Assembly: GCA_021846325.1 (NCBI GenBank)
Contig: JAJZBX010000008.1
Coordinates: 1 to 64,000 of the forward strand
DNA from: Actinomycetes bacterium
GTDB lineage: Bacteria; Actinomycetota; Acidimicrobiia; Acidimicrobiales; RAAP-2
Reading direction: 5' to 3'
DNA: 64,000 nucleotides
The notes beneath the pieces are model-generated. The model saw only the letters and a list, made by a program, of their open reading frames with translations, made no database searches and was not told the DNA's origin. Within the stretch, counting starts at the first letter, position 1. Each line of letters begins with the position of its first letter. Shown here piece after piece: positions 14,239 to 23,938 of the stretch. Position numbers and translations under genes: made by a program.

Positions 14239-16044
14239 GTGAGCCCCTCGACCGAACCAGTTGATTCCCGTCGAATCCGGAACTTCTCAATCATCTCGCA
14301 CGTTGACCACGGCAAGTCCACGTTGTCCGACCGGATTCTCGAGATTACTGGTGCGGTAGATCCTCGCCTAATGCGCGCCCAGTACCTCGACTCGATGGAT
14401 ATTGAGCGTGAACGGGGCATCACGATCAAAGCGCAAAACGTCAGGGTGTTTTTCGATCAGCACGTACTCCAGCTCATCGACACGCCGGGTCACGTCGACT
14501 TTGGCTACGAGGTCTCGCGGTCCCTGGCGGCCTGCGAGGGGGCGATCCTGCTGGTCGACGCCAGCCAGGGTATTCAGGCCCAAACGCTGGCCAACTGCTA
14601 CCAGGCGATCGAGCACAATCTCGAAATTGTCGCGGTGTTGAACAAGATTGATCTGCCGGCGGCTGATCCCGAGCGGTGCAAGGATGAACTCGAACGGGTC
14701 CTCGGACTGCGCCGCGAGGAGATCCTCTCGATCTCGGCCAAGACTGGCGAGGGGGTCGAGGCGCTACTGCACGCGGTGATCGAACGCATTCCGGCCCCCG
14801 CGGGTGATCCGTCGGCGCCCCTGCGCGCGCTGGTTTTCGATTCCTACTACGACCAGTATCGAGGCGTCATCAGCTCGATACGAATCGTCGACGGAACCTT
14901 GCGTGAACACGTCAAGGTTCGCATGATGCAAGCGGCGGCCAATCACGAGATCGAGGAGATCGGCATCCGCACGCCCGATATGGTGCCGGTCGAACAACTC
15001 GGCCCCGGCGAGGTGGGCTACCTCGTCGCGGGGATCAAGGACGTTGGCGAAGCCCGATCGGGTGAAACCGTTACCGAGGCCGCTCGGCCGGCCCTCGTCG
15101 CCCTCGACGGGTATCGCGATCCCAAGCCCATGGTCTTTTGTGGCATCTACCCAATCGACGGCGACGACCTGCCCGATCTTCGCGATTCCCTCGACAAGCT
15201 CAAGCTCAATGACGCCTCGATTACGTTTGAACCCGAGTCGAGCCACGCCCTCGGGTTCGGCTTCCGGTGCGGCTTTCTCGGACTCTTGCACATGGAGATC
15301 GTTCGCGAGCGGCTCGAGCGCGAATTTAACCTCTCACTGATTGCGACCGCCCCGTCGGTCGTCTACCGCGCGTTTCTCACCGACGGCACCGAGGTCGACA
15401 TCGACAATCCGACCGATCTGCCTGACGCGAGCCGACTCGACCATATTGACGAGCCGATGCTCGATATCTCGATCCTCACCCCCGCGGAGTACTTGGGCAC
15501 CGTGATGGATCTCTGCCAGTCACGCCGTGCCGAGATGCAAAAGATGGACTATCTGTCGGCCGAACGCGTGGAACTGCGCTACTCGATACCGCTCGCCGAA
15601 GTCGTGATCGACTTCTTCGACGCACTGAAGAGTCGAACCAAGGGGTACGCGAGTCTCGATTACGAGCCCAGCGGCTACGTCACGTCGCCCCTGGTGCGCG
15701 TCGACCTGCTGATCAACCACGAACCCGTTGACGCCTTCTCCACCATTGTCCACAAGTCCAACGCCGACTTCTACGGACGTCGAATGGCCGAGCGCCTACG
15801 CGAGCTGATCCCGCGCCAGATGTTCGACGTGCCGATCCAGGCCGCGGTCGGGGGCCGCGTTATCGCCCGCGAAACGGTCAAGGCTCGTCGCAAGGACGTA
15901 CTCGCCAAGTGCTACGGCGGCGACATCACGCGCAAGCGTAAATTGCTCGAGAAGCAGAAAGAGGGTAAGAAGCGAATGAAGAACCTCGGGCGCGTCGAGG
16001 TGCCCCAGGAGGCCTTCGTCGCCGCGCTCAAGCTCGAGGACTAG
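14239..16044 (+). CDS. lepA: Elongation factor 4 (LepA), ribosomal GTPase
   Basis: 601 residues, standard length. G1 [15 protein letters not shown]3 [10 protein letters not shown]4 LNKIDLPAA; then EF-G-like domains II, III and V and the LepA-specific C-terminal domain with basic [19 protein letters not shown]. It binds the ribosome and acts on translocation or initiation efficiency. It stands alone between rpsT (divergent) and the CIRCE-hrcA unit. Confidence 0.98.
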   Translation: MSPSTEPVDSRRIRNFSIISHVDHGKSTLSDRILEITGAVDPRLMRAQYLDSMDIERERGITIKAQNVRVFFDQHVLQLIDTPGHVDFGYEVSRSLAACEGAILLVDASQGIQAQTLANCYQAIEHNLEIVAVLNKIDLPAADPERCKDELERVLGLRREEILSISAKTGEGVEALLHAVIERIPAPAGDPSAPLRALVFDSYYDQYRGVISSIRIVDGTLREHVKVRMMQAAANHEIEEIGIRTPDMVPVEQLGPGEVGYLVAGIKDVGEARSGETVTEAARPALVALDGYRDPKPMVFCGIYPIDGDDLPDLRDSLDKLKLNDASITFEPESSHALGFGFRCGFLGLLHMEIVRERLEREFNLSLIATAPSVVYRAFLTDGTEVDIDNPTDLPDASRLDHIDEPMLDISILTPAEYLGTVMDLCQSRRAEMQKMDYLSAERVELRYSIPLAEVVIDFFDALKSRTKGYASLDYEPSGYVTSPLVRVDLLINHEPVDAFSTIVHKSNADFYGRRMAERLRELIPRQMFDVPIQAAVGGRVIARETVKARRKDVLAKCYGGDITRKRKLLEKQKEGKKRMKNLGRVEVPQEAFVAALKLED

Positions 16045-16062
16045 CCAAACGGCGGTCGGTCG

Positions 16063-16089
16063 TTGGCACTCGGTAGAATTGAGTGCTAG
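16063..16089 (+). promoter_or_regulatory. CIRCE operator, HrcA binding site
   Basis: TTGGCACTC (16063-16071), 9-nt spacer, GAGTGCTAG (16081-16089): the CIRCE inverted repeat with its usual 9-bp arms and spacing. A -10 box (TAGAAT, 16074-16079) lies inside the spacer, so HrcA binding would block the promoter of hrcA itself. AGGAGG follows just before the hrcA ATG. Confidence 0.92.
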
Positions 16090-16101
16090 CAAGGAGGAGT
16101 C

Positions 16102-17148
16102 ATGGCTCGACGTCCGTTGAAAAAACCCGGCATCGTGGCGGACCTCGACGCGCGCAAGGCGACGATTCTCGAGGCCGTGGTGCGAGAACACATCGATACT
16201 GCCCAGCCCGTGGGCTCGTCGTCGGTCGCCTCCACCAGTGATCTCGCGATCTCGTCGGCCACGGTGCGCTCGGAGATGGTGACCCTCGAACGCGAGGGCT
16301 ACCTCGCCCAACCGCACACGTCGGCCGGGCGGATCCCGACCGACAAGGGCTACCGGTACTTCGTCGACCATCTTCAGGCTGGCGTCGTCGGCGTGGCCCA
16401 ACAGCAGCAGATCAAGGACTTCTTCGAAAACGTGCGCGGCGAAGTCGAAGACGTGCTCGCTCAGACGTCGACCCTGCTCAGTCAACTGACGAGCTACACC
16501 TCGGTGGTGGTTGGCGCCGGACACGCGATGAGCCCGATCCTCTCCACGCAGTTGGTCAACCTCGAGGCGCGACACCAACTGTTGGTAACCGTCTTCGCCG
16601 ACGGTTCGGTCGTCAAGCACAGCGTCACGACCAATTTCGACGCGAGTCACGTTGAGGTGGCCGAGGCGTCGCGCCAGTTGCACGCTCTCTTAATCGGAAC
16701 GACGCTCGACGCACGCGTCCAAGTCCCCTCGCGTAGCGACCACGTGGCCTCCCTGGTGCGCGACGCGGTGGCGACGCTGCACGCCCAGCAGCCCACGGTC
16801 GACGGTGAGCAGGTTTTCATTGGCGGATCGTCCAAGGTCGCCGAGTCATTCGATGGCGTCGAAACGGTGCGTAAGGTACTGGCGATTCTCGAACAGGAGT
16901 TGCTCGTCGTTTCCCTGGTTCAGGACATCCTCGACCAGGGGCTGTCGGTCGCGATCGGATCCGAGCACGGCTACGAGCCACTCTCGTCGTGCGCGGTGAT
17001 CGTCGCACCGGTAACCATCGATGGCCATCCCGCGGGCGCCGTCGGCCTGCTCGGCCCGACGCGGATGAAGTACGGCGAGGCGATGGCGGCCGCTCGCGCG
17101 GTGTCGGCCCACCTCGCACATCACTTCGGCGGTGACGAGCGTGCCTAG
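16102..17148 (+). CDS. hrcA: Heat-inducible transcription repressor HrcA
   Basis: 348 residues with the N-terminal winged helix ([59 protein letters not shown]) that is diagnostic for HrcA, and a C-terminal effector part ending in [17 protein letters not shown]. It represses heat-shock genes through CIRCE; the CIRCE site directly upstream means self-control. dnaJ overlaps its 3' end. groEL and dnaK lie elsewhere. Confidence 0.97.
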   Translation: MARRPLKKPGIVADLDARKATILEAVVREHIDTAQPVGSSSVASTSDLAISSATVRSEMVTLEREGYLAQPHTSAGRIPTDKGYRYFVDHLQAGVVGVAQQQQIKDFFENVRGEVEDVLAQTSTLLSQLTSYTSVVVGAGHAMSPILSTQLVNLEARHQLLVTVFADGSVVKHSVTTNFDASHVEVAEASRQLHALLIGTTLDARVQVPSRSDHVASLVRDAVATLHAQQPTVDGEQVFIGGSSKVAESFDGVETVRKVLAILEQELLVVSLVQDILDQGLSVAIGSEHGYEPLSSCAVIVAPVTIDGHPAGAVGLLGPTRMKYGEAMAAARAVSAHLAHHFGGDERA

Positions 17149-18238
17149 CACGGACCTCTACGAGATCCTCGGCGTCGAACGGTCCGCCTCACAAGAGGAC
17201 CTCAAGCGGGCCTATCGCCGCCTCGCCCGACAGCACCACCCCGATGCGAATCCCGATGATCCCGAAGCCGAGGCCCGGTTCAAGGACGTCTCCCAGGCCT
17301 ACGAGATCCTGTCGGATCCCGAGCGACGCGCCAACTATGACCGCTTCGGTGCGGATGTGGGTGGCGCCGGACCCGGCCCCTTCGGCGCTGGCTCGGTGCA
17401 GGATATCTTCGACATGTTCTTCGGCGGGATGGGTCACGCGCCGACCCGTCGGGGCCCCCAACCGGGCCCCGACGCCGAGGTCGCCGTTGAGATCACGCTG
17501 GACGACGCGGCCTTTGGCGCCACCAAGGAGATATCGGTCACGTTGCCCCAGCAGTGCGTGACCTGTCACGGCAGTGGCAGTGCGCCGGGCACCACACCGG
17601 TCAGCTGCGACGAGTGCGGCGGAACCGGCGAGGTACGCCGGGTGCGCAACTCGATTCTCGGTCAGATGGTGACCGCGGCCGCCTGCGCGCGTTGCGGCGG
17701 CTACGGCACCCGCATCGGGACACCGTGTGTCGACTGTCGCGGCGATGGTCGCACCCAGAGTACGACGACGTTGACGATCCAGATCCCGGCCGGCGTGGAG
17801 GATGGCTCCACGATGCGGTTGGCGGGTCGCGGGCCGGCGGGATCGCGCGGCGGTGCGAACGGTCGCCTCTTTGTCCACCTGCGCGTGTCGGCGGACGAAC
17901 GCTTTGAACGAGTGGGCGACGACCTGCACCACGAGGCCCACGTTGCCTTCACCCAGGCCGCACTGGGCGCGACGATCGAGGTACCCACGTTGCGAGAGAC
18001 CACCTCAATCGAGATCGCGCCGGGGACTGCGAATGGCACGGTGCATCGACTGCGCCACGAGGGGGTGGCCCACCTGCACGGTCGTGGTCGAGGTGATCTC
18101 TTCGTCCACGTCGTCGTTGACGTGCCGACTGATCTCGACGAAGCGTCGACGTCGTTGTTACGCGAGTTAGCCGAACATCGGGGGGAGAGCGTCACCCCGG
18201 CGCCCGCCAGCCTCTTTCGACGACGCGCGCGACGGTGA
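17132..18238 (+). CDS. dnaJ: Chaperone DnaJ (DnaJ2 type)
   Basis: J domain with HPD at residues 36-38, short glycine-rich part (73-105), and a zinc region with all four CxxCxGxG units between residues 142 and 206 ([32 protein letters not shown]), then the substrate-binding beta domains. It stimulates DnaK and holds unfolded proteins. It follows hrcA with a 17-nt overlap (GTG 17132; GTG 17141 also possible) and is thus under CIRCE control. The hrcA-linked copy in actinobacteria is usually called dnaJ2. Confidence 0.95.
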   Translation: MTSVPSTDLYEILGVERSASQEDLKRAYRRLARQHHPDANPDDPEAEARFKDVSQAYEILSDPERRANYDRFGADVGGAGPGPFGAGSVQDIFDMFFGGMGHAPTRRGPQPGPDAEVAVEITLDDAAFGATKEISVTLPQQCVTCHGSGSAPGTTPVSCDECGGTGEVRRVRNSILGQMVTAAACARCGGYGTRIGTPCVDCRGDGRTQSTTTLTIQIPAGVEDGSTMRLAGRGPAGSRGGANGRLFVHLRVSADERFERVGDDLHHEAHVAFTQAALGATIEVPTLRETTSIEIAPGTANGTVHRLRHEGVAHLHGRGRGDLFVHVVVDVPTDLDEASTSLLRELAEHRGESVTPAPASLFRRRARR

Positions 18239-18969
18239 GTGACCCCGCGTTCTTGCGCCGCGTGGCGGCACTCGCGCAGTTTCGGGTAGTCGATCCGCGC
18301 CGGCCGGAACTGACGGGCGATGACGAACATCACCTGCGCGCCGTGTTGCGAGCGTCGTCGGGTGAAGAGGTGGTCGTCACCGACGGTCGCGGCGCGTGGG
18401 CCGTGGCGGCCGTCGCCGCGGCGGGACTGCACCCACTCACCGACGTGTTTCACGAGGCGCCACCGCGCGAACGTTCGCTGTACCTCGCACCGCTCAAGGG
18501 AGATCGCAGCGAATGGGCGATCGTCAAGGCAACTGAGCTGGGCGTGAGTACGATCGTGCCACTGCTCAGCCGTCGGGTCGTGGTGAAGTGCCGCGGTGAA
18601 GCGCGAACCAAACTGCTCGCGCGATGGCGGCGTCTCGCTCACGAGGCGAGCGCACAGTCGCGTCGCACGCATTACCCGACCATTGCCGATCCGCTGACCC
18701 CCGACCAAGTCCCCCGCGATGTCGCGGTGTGCGACTTTGGCGGGGATGGTTCGTGGGCCCACGTCGTGGGCGTCGCGATTGGTCCCGAGGGTGGCTGGGA
18801 GGCGGCGGAGTGGGGCGGCGAGCGCCGACGACTTTCCCTGGGACCGACGGTACTGCGCGCCGAGACGGCCGCCGTCGCCGCGGCGACCCTCATGGCGTTT
18901 CACGCCCCCGACTGGGGATACGCGCACGGGTCGGGCGCTTTGAGTAATGATGAAGTCAGCCATGACTGA
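18235..18969 (+). CDS. rsmE: 16S rRNA m3U1498 methyltransferase
   Basis: 244 residues, SPOUT-class. [15 protein letters not shown] in the N-terminal PUA-like part; [33 protein letters not shown] and [11 protein letters not shown] form the trefoil-knot SAM site. It methylates U1498 of 16S rRNA. The start overlaps the dnaJ stop (GTGA), the order dnaJ-rsmE being common in bacteria. Confidence 0.95.
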   Translation: MSDPAFLRRVAALAQFRVVDPRRPELTGDDEHHLRAVLRASSGEEVVVTDGRGAWAVAAVAAAGLHPLTDVFHEAPPRERSLYLAPLKGDRSEWAIVKATELGVSTIVPLLSRRVVVKCRGEARTKLLARWRRLAHEASAQSRRTHYPTIADPLTPDQVPRDVAVCDFGGDGSWAHVVGVAIGPEGGWEAAEWGGERRRLSLGPTVLRAETAAVAAATLMAFHAPDWGYAHGSGALSNDEVSHD

Positions 18970-19306
18970 CTGCCTCTTCTGCCAGATTGTCTCGAAGGAG
19001 ATTCCGTCGACGGCGGTCGCCGAGTCCGACACGGCCTACGCCTTCTACGACATCGCCCCGCAGGCGCCCGTTCACGTGCTGGTGATCCCGAAGCGCCACA
19101 TCACCAGCGCCGACGAAGTGGCATCGGCCCACGGCGGCGTCGTGGATGACTTGGTGATGTTGGCCCAACGCGTCGTCGACCTCGAGGGCGTACGCGAGAG
19201 CGGCTACCGGCTCGTGATCAACGTGGGGCGCGACGCCCAGATGACCGTGGCCCACCTGCACGTCCACGTTCTGGGTGGCCGGCGATTGGAGTGGCCGCCC
19301 GGATGA
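18962..19306 (+). CDS. HIT family nucleotide hydrolase/transferase
   Basis: Start ATG 18962 gives [10 protein letters not shown], the standard HIT opening; ATG 18947/18950 are alternatives. CLFC may bind zinc, IPKRHI is the conserved strand, and HLHVHVLGG is the HIT catalytic triad, so it should cut or transfer AMP-type phosphoramidates. It overlaps rsmE and phoH. Confidence 0.93.
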   Translation: MTDCLFCQIVSKEIPSTAVAESDTAYAFYDIAPQAPVHVLVIPKRHITSADEVASAHGGVVDDLVMLAQRVVDLEGVRESGYRLVINVGRDAQMTVAHLHVHVLGGRRLEWPPG

Positions 19307-20268
19307 CCGTTGAGGAATCGGCCGGCGAGGCGATGACGGTGACGACATTCGTACGCAATACGAACCTGTTAGCGGGCTTGCTCGGACCGCGCGACGAGCA
19401 CTTGCGGGTGGTGGAGCGCTCCTTCCCGTCGTCGAAGATTGCCATTCGCGGCAACGAGATCAGCGTCTCGGGTCCCGACGCCGCCAAGATCCTTCGCCTC
19501 TTCGACGAACTCGTCCTGGTGCTCGAGAGTGGCCAGTCCCTCGACTCGACCAAGATCGAGCGCACCATTGACATGGTCGACGAAGACCTGCGGCCGAGCG
19601 AGGTCCTCGGTCACGAGGTGGTTCGAGCGGCCCGGGGCAAGCCCGTGCGTCCGTCAACCGCGGGCCAGAAGCGCTACACCGACGCGATCGACGCCTCGAC
19701 CATCACCTTCGGTATCGGTCCGGCCGGAACCGGCAAGAGCTATCTCGCCGTGGCCGCCGCCGTCCAGGCGCTCCACCGCCGCCAGGTTCAACGAATCGTG
19801 CTCACTCGTCCCGCCGTCGAGGCCGGCGAGCGGTTGGGCTTCTTGCCCGGCGATCTCATGGCCAAGGTCGATCCCTACCTGCGGCCGCTCTACGACGCCC
19901 TGTACGACATGGTGGGACCCGACGGTGCGCAACGCCTGATCGCCAACGGCACGATCGAGGTCGCCCCCCTGGCCTTCATGCGCGGACGCACCCTCAACGA
20001 TTCCTTCATCATCCTCGACGAGGCGCAGAACACGACGCCCGAGCAGATGAAAATGTTTCTGACGCGTATCGGCTTCAACGCCAAGGCAGTGGTCACCGGG
20101 GACGTCACCCAGGTCGATCTCAATGGCCGGATGAGCGGCCTGACGCACCTCGAGTCCATCCTCGGTGGCATCGACGGCATTTCATTCGTCCACCTCGGGG
20201 CCAAGGACGTGGTGCGCCACAAGATAGTGGCCGCGATCGTCGCCGCGTACGAACGGCGAGACCCGTGA
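19303..20268 (+). CDS. PhoH family ATPase
   Basis: About 321 residues. FGIGPAGTGKSYLAVA is Walker A, IILDEAQNTTPEQMK Walker B, with LTRPAVEAGERLGFLPGD between. The N-terminal 100 residues contain a KH-like fold (IAIRGNEISVSG), as in YbeZ. YbeZ/PhoH acts with YbeY in RNA processing and ribosome maturation; ybeY is the next gene with a 4-nt overlap. ATG 19303 overlaps the HIT stop. Confidence 0.95.
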   Translation: MTVEESAGEAMTVTTFVRNTNLLAGLLGPRDEHLRVVERSFPSSKIAIRGNEISVSGPDAAKILRLFDELVLVLESGQSLDSTKIERTIDMVDEDLRPSEVLGHEVVRAARGKPVRPSTAGQKRYTDAIDASTITFGIGPAGTGKSYLAVAAAVQALHRRQVQRIVLTRPAVEAGERLGFLPGDLMAKVDPYLRPLYDALYDMVGPDGAQRLIANGTIEVAPLAFMRGRTLNDSFIILDEAQNTTPEQMKMFLTRIGFNAKAVVTGDVTQVDLNGRMSGLTHLESILGGIDGISFVHLGAKDVVRHKIVAAIVAAYERRDP

Positions 20269-20771
20269 GCATCGACATCTACGCCGCGGACGAGCAGCAC
20301 GAGATCGCGATCGACCTCGAGCGCTGGGTGGCGCTCGCCAACGCCGCGCTGCTCGACGAAGGCGTCCGCGGACTCGCCGAGCTGTCGCTCATCTTCACTG
20401 ACGAGGCCGCCATCGCGGCGCTCAATCTCCAGTTCATGGGTAAGGCCGGACCCACGGACGTGCTGAGCTTTCCCATCGACGACGAGCCCGAACCCCGGGG
20501 TCGCGTTCCCGACGCCGGGGGGAGCGGCCCGGGTGACGCACCGCTGGACGAGATTCCCCAGTTGATCGGCGACGTCGTCATCTGTCCGGCCGTGGCCGCG
20601 CGCAACGCGCCGGACCACGACTGGGAGTTCGATGACGAGGTGGCGCTGCTCGTTGTCCACGGGGTCCTGCACCTGCTCGGGTGGGACCACGAAGTCGACG
20701 ATGAGGCCGAGCGGATGGAGTCTCGCGAGCGAGAACTCCTCGCTCGGTACCATCGTCCCGTCCGCCCGTGA
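20265..20771 (+). CDS. ybeY: Endoribonuclease YbeY
   Basis: 168 residues ending with the zinc site HGVLHLLGWDHE. GPTDVLSFPID is the other family mark. It works in 16S rRNA 3'-end maturation and quality control. An insert of about 20 Gly/Pro/Asp-rich residues (RGRVPDAGGSGPGDAP) lies between the two motifs. The start overlaps phoH. Confidence 0.95.
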   Translation: MSIDIYAADEQHEIAIDLERWVALANAALLDEGVRGLAELSLIFTDEAAIAALNLQFMGKAGPTDVLSFPIDDEPEPRGRVPDAGGSGPGDAPLDEIPQLIGDVVICPAVAARNAPDHDWEFDDEVALLVVHGVLHLLGWDHEVDDEAERMESRERELLARYHRPVRP

Positions 20772-22045
20772 TCGCCGCGACCTGGTCGGGTGGCGACACG
20801 GCGCTGTCGCTCAGCGTGCTCGTCCTGCTCATCTTGTCGGGCTTTTTCGCCCTCGCGGAGACGTCGCTGGTGCGCATGAACAAATCCCGGGCGCGATCAC
20901 TGCGTGACCAGGGTCGGCGCGGTGCGCGCGCCCTGGTGTCCCTGGCCGAGGCCCCCGAACAGTTTCTCAACCCGCTGCTGCTGCTCGTGCTGATCTGCCA
21001 ACTGGTCTCGGCGACGATGGTCGGCGTGCTCGCGGGCCACCTGTTCGGCGCCGCCGGCGTTTTCGTGGCCACGGTGGGCGAGGTGGTCGTCATCTTCGTC
21101 ATCTTCGAGGCGATTCCGAAGAACTTCGCGGTCCAGCACCCCGACGCCGTAGCGCTCTTCACCGCACCCGCGGTCGGACGACTGCTCCGATTCTGGCCCA
21201 TTCGGTGGATCTCGACGGTGCTGCTCGCCATCGCCAACGCCGTGATGCGACTGTTCGGCGCCCCGTCGTCGTCACCCAAGGTGACCGAGTCTGAGGTGCT
21301 GGCCATGGCGGACGTGGCCCACGAGGACGCCGCGATCGCTTCGGAGGAACGGGCCTTCATCCACTCGGTGATCGAATTTGGCGACACCATCGTGCGCGAG
21401 GTCATGGTTCCGCGACCCGACATGGTCGACGTTGAGGCCGCCGCGACGGTTCGCCAAGCGCTCGACATAGCCATCGACTCGGGCCGCTCGCGTTTGCCGG
21501 TGCTGGGCGACGGCGTCGATGACGTGGTCGGTATCGTGAACCTGCGTCACCTGGCGGCGCTCGTCGCGAACGGTCTCGGCGAGGAACGCGTGGCCGAGCA
21601 TATGGGCGAGGCCTACTTCGTGCCCGAAACGAAGCGGGTGGCGTCGTTGCTGACCGAGATTCGCCGCGCGCAGGTTCACCTCTTCGTCGTCGTCGACGAA
21701 TACGGTGGCACCGTCGGCCTGGTGACCCTCGAGGACGTGCTCGAAGAGCTCGTCGGCGAAATCGCCGACGAGTCCGACCCGCGCACGGTCCAGGCCGCGC
21801 GCCAGTCGATCGATCTCGGCATCACGCTGAGTGGGCGGATGAACATTGACGACGCCAACGTGGACTTCGACCTCGAGCTGCCCAAGGACGGCTGGGACAC
21901 CGTCGGCGGTCTCGTGCTCGACTTGGCCGGTGGCGTCCCGGACGAGGGGGAATCGTTTTCGACCGACCACTACCGACTGACCGTGGTCCGCATGGAAGGT
22001 CGCCGAATCGAAGAGGTGCGCGTCGATCCGCTGGAGCGCGAATGA
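20768..22045 (+). CDS. CNNM/CorC-type transporter (DUF21-CBS-CorC_HlyC)
   Basis: 425 residues: N-terminal DUF21 membrane domain with about four helices (LSVLVLLILSGFFALAETSLV and following), a CBS pair (about 210-330; VPRPDMVDVEAAATV, FVVVDEYGGTVGLVTLEDVLEELVGE), and a C-terminal CorC_HlyC FAD-like domain with DGWDTVGGLVLD. Members move Mg2+/Co2+ or sense adenine nucleotides; the old name is hemolysin-like. The order ybeY-this-era is very common. Confidence 0.92.
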   Translation: MIAATWSGGDTALSLSVLVLLILSGFFALAETSLVRMNKSRARSLRDQGRRGARALVSLAEAPEQFLNPLLLLVLICQLVSATMVGVLAGHLFGAAGVFVATVGEVVVIFVIFEAIPKNFAVQHPDAVALFTAPAVGRLLRFWPIRWISTVLLAIANAVMRLFGAPSSSPKVTESEVLAMADVAHEDAAIASEERAFIHSVIEFGDTIVREVMVPRPDMVDVEAAATVRQALDIAIDSGRSRLPVLGDGVDDVVGIVNLRHLAALVANGLGEERVAEHMGEAYFVPETKRVASLLTEIRRAQVHLFVVVDEYGGTVGLVTLEDVLEELVGEIADESDPRTVQAARQSIDLGITLSGRMNIDDANVDFDLELPKDGWDTVGGLVLDLAGGVPDEGESFSTDHYRLTVVRMEGRRIEEVRVDPLERE

Positions 22046-22944
22046 GTCGCGCCGGCTTCGCGACCATCCTGGGACGACCCAACGTCGGCAAGTCGACCCT
22101 CGTCAATCAGTTAGTGGGTGCGAAGGTCACGATCACCGCGTCGTCACCCAACACCACGCGACGCGCCGTGCGGGGCGTCGTTACCATCGGCGACGTTCAG
22201 GTCATCGTCGTCGATACCCCGGGACTGCACCGAGCGCGAACCTCACTCGGTAGCCGCCTGAACGACGCGGCCCGTCACGCCGCTGACGACGTCGACGTGG
22301 TGATTGCCCTGATCGAGGCCGGTGGGGCGATTGGCCCGGGTGATCGTGCGGTCATGGCGACCCTGCTCGAGGTTTCGCGCACGCACGGCCCCCAGCCCAT
22401 CGTCGTGGTCAACAAGGTAGACCGGTGCGCGCGAGAAACGGTCGCCGCACAGTTGATGAACGCGACGCTCGCCATCGAAGAGATCGGCCGTGAGCGTGGC
22501 GGCGAAACGGTGACGTCTCGGGTCGAGTACTTCGCGGTGTCGGCCAAGACCGGCGTGGGGGTCGATGCGCTTCGCGCGTTCGTCGCGGACCGGATGCCCG
22601 AGTCCCCCCTGCTCTTTGGCGTGGACGAAGTCTCTGACGTACCCGAGTCGGAGTGGATCGCGGAGCTCGTTCGTGAGCAGTTGGTGCGAAAGACTCGCCA
22701 GGAGCTGCCGCACTCGATCCACTGCCGGGTCACGGAGTTCGAGTGGCCGCACGTGACCGTCGAGATACTGGTCGAGCGCGAGAGTCAAAAGGGCATGGTG
22801 ATCGGGCACGGGGGACAACTACTCAAGGACGTCGGTATAGCCGCGCGGCGCCAACTGCCCGAGGGTCTCTACTTGGAGCTGCGCGTCGCGGTCGAACCCG
22901 GTTGGCAGCGACGCGACGACGCGCTCGACCGGTTCGGCTACTGA
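22042..22944 (+). CDS. era: GTPase Era
   Basis: 300 residues: G1 LGRPNVGKSTLVN, G2 Thr region TTRRAVRG, G3 DTPGLH, G4 VVNKVDR, SAKTG, then the C-terminal KH domain with GMVIGHGGQLLKDVGIAARRQL. It binds the 3' end of 16S rRNA in small-subunit assembly. It ends the operon that starts at CIRCE. Confidence 0.96.
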   Translation: MSRAGFATILGRPNVGKSTLVNQLVGAKVTITASSPNTTRRAVRGVVTIGDVQVIVVDTPGLHRARTSLGSRLNDAARHAADDVDVVIALIEAGGAIGPGDRAVMATLLEVSRTHGPQPIVVVNKVDRCARETVAAQLMNATLAIEEIGRERGGETVTSRVEYFAVSAKTGVGVDALRAFVADRMPESPLLFGVDEVSDVPESEWIAELVREQLVRKTRQELPHSIHCRVTEFEWPHVTVEILVERESQKGMVIGHGGQLLKDVGIAARRQLPEGLYLELRVAVEPGWQRRDDALDRFGY

Positions 22945-22987
22945 TCGCCCGGCGCGTCGCGTCGACCGCCCGATCGCTTCGCGCGAA

Positions 22988-23887
22988 CTACGGGCGCAGT
23001 CCAGTCGAGTGGTCTAGGGTCGATGCGACGGCACTGGCCCTCGTGGTCCGGATCCGTCGGGCCGTGAAACTCGCCGCGACGAGTGCGCCGACGGGGATCA
23101 GTGCTACCGCCAGGGGCATCGTCGTCAGACCGAGGTACTTCAGGCCGCTCATGACCACCATCGCGGTGATCAGCGGGCGCGCAACGGCACTGGCGCGCCT
23201 CGAGGAGATCAACGAGCCAGCGAGGGTAGCGGGGACCGCTCCGATCGTTACCGCCGCGGTGATGCTCAGTGACACGTGTCCAAAGACCAGCGCCCCAATG
23301 GACGCGCCCAGGGCGAGCGGCACCGACTGCGCGAGGTCGGTGCCGACCAGCCGGTCACTGGCCATCGAGGGATAGAGCAGCATCAGCGCCATCATCATGA
23401 GCGAGCCTGCACCGACCGAGGTGAGACCAACGAGGAAGCCACCGACGACGCCGGTGAGCACGGTCGCGGCGGTGGCGCCGCGAATGGGCCGCGCGGGGCC
23501 GGCCCGACCGGTGAGCAAGTGACGCGCCATCATCGCACCGCCCCCGATGACGAGCGCGGCGCCGAGCAGTCGCTGCGGGGCGACCTCGGCGGCGGCGGTA
23601 CCGAAGCGGTGCAGGACGTAGGTGCCCGCGAAGGCCGCCGGCACCGACCCCGCACAGAGTAAGGCGACGACTCGTTGGTCGACTCGGTGGCGACGCCAGT
23701 GCACCAGCGCTCCGACCGGTCGCATCAGCACGCTCGCCACCAGATCCGACGCGATGGCGGTCGTCGGCGCCACGCCAAAGAGCAGTACCAACATCGGCGT
23801 CATGAGTGCGCCACCGCCGGTCCCGGTAAGACCGACGAGCAGCCCAACGAGGGCCCCCGCGGCGACCAACGCGATATCGAGATGCAC
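22988..23887 (-). CDS. TauE/SafE family exporter
   Basis: 299 residues with two copies of the TauE unit: GLLVGLTGTGGGALMTPMLVL near the N-terminus and GFLVGLTSVGAGSLMMMALML in the middle, and eight or so membrane helices. The family exports sulfite, sulfoacetate or other small anions; the cargo is unknown. GTG 23887 has AAAGGA 6 nt before it. Its promoter carries a striking palindrome, so it is probably under repressor control. It is convergent with era. Confidence 0.88.
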   Translation of the reverse strand: MHLDIALVAAGALVGLLVGLTGTGGGALMTPMLVLLFGVAPTTAIASDLVASVLMRPVGALVHWRRHRVDQRVVALLCAGSVPAAFAGTYVLHRFGTAAAEVAPQRLLGAALVIGGGAMMARHLLTGRAGPARPIRGATAATVLTGVVGGFLVGLTSVGAGSLMMMALMLLYPSMASDRLVGTDLAQSVPLALGASIGALVFGHVSLSITAAVTIGAVPATLAGSLISSRRASAVARPLITAMVVMSGLKYLGLTTMPLAVALIPVGALVAASFTARRIRTTRASAVASTLDHSTGLRP

Positions 23888-23892
23888 GACCA

Positions 23893-23938
23893 GTCCTTTA
23901 ATCGATAATTACTAGTGAAATACTAGTCAACTATCGAT
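23893..23938 (-). promoter_or_regulatory. tauE promoter with nested palindromic operator
   Basis: Reading the reverse strand, TTGACT is followed by 17 nt and TATCGA, a good sigma-70-type promoter, then AAAGGA and the GTG. Between -35 and -10 lies ACTAGT-N5-ACTAGT (23911-23927), and outside it are two ATCGAT words (23901-23906 and 23933-23938) at about equal distance. This is AT-rich in a GC-rich genome and looks like a repressor site. It also covers the dinG stop codon. Confidence 0.65.
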
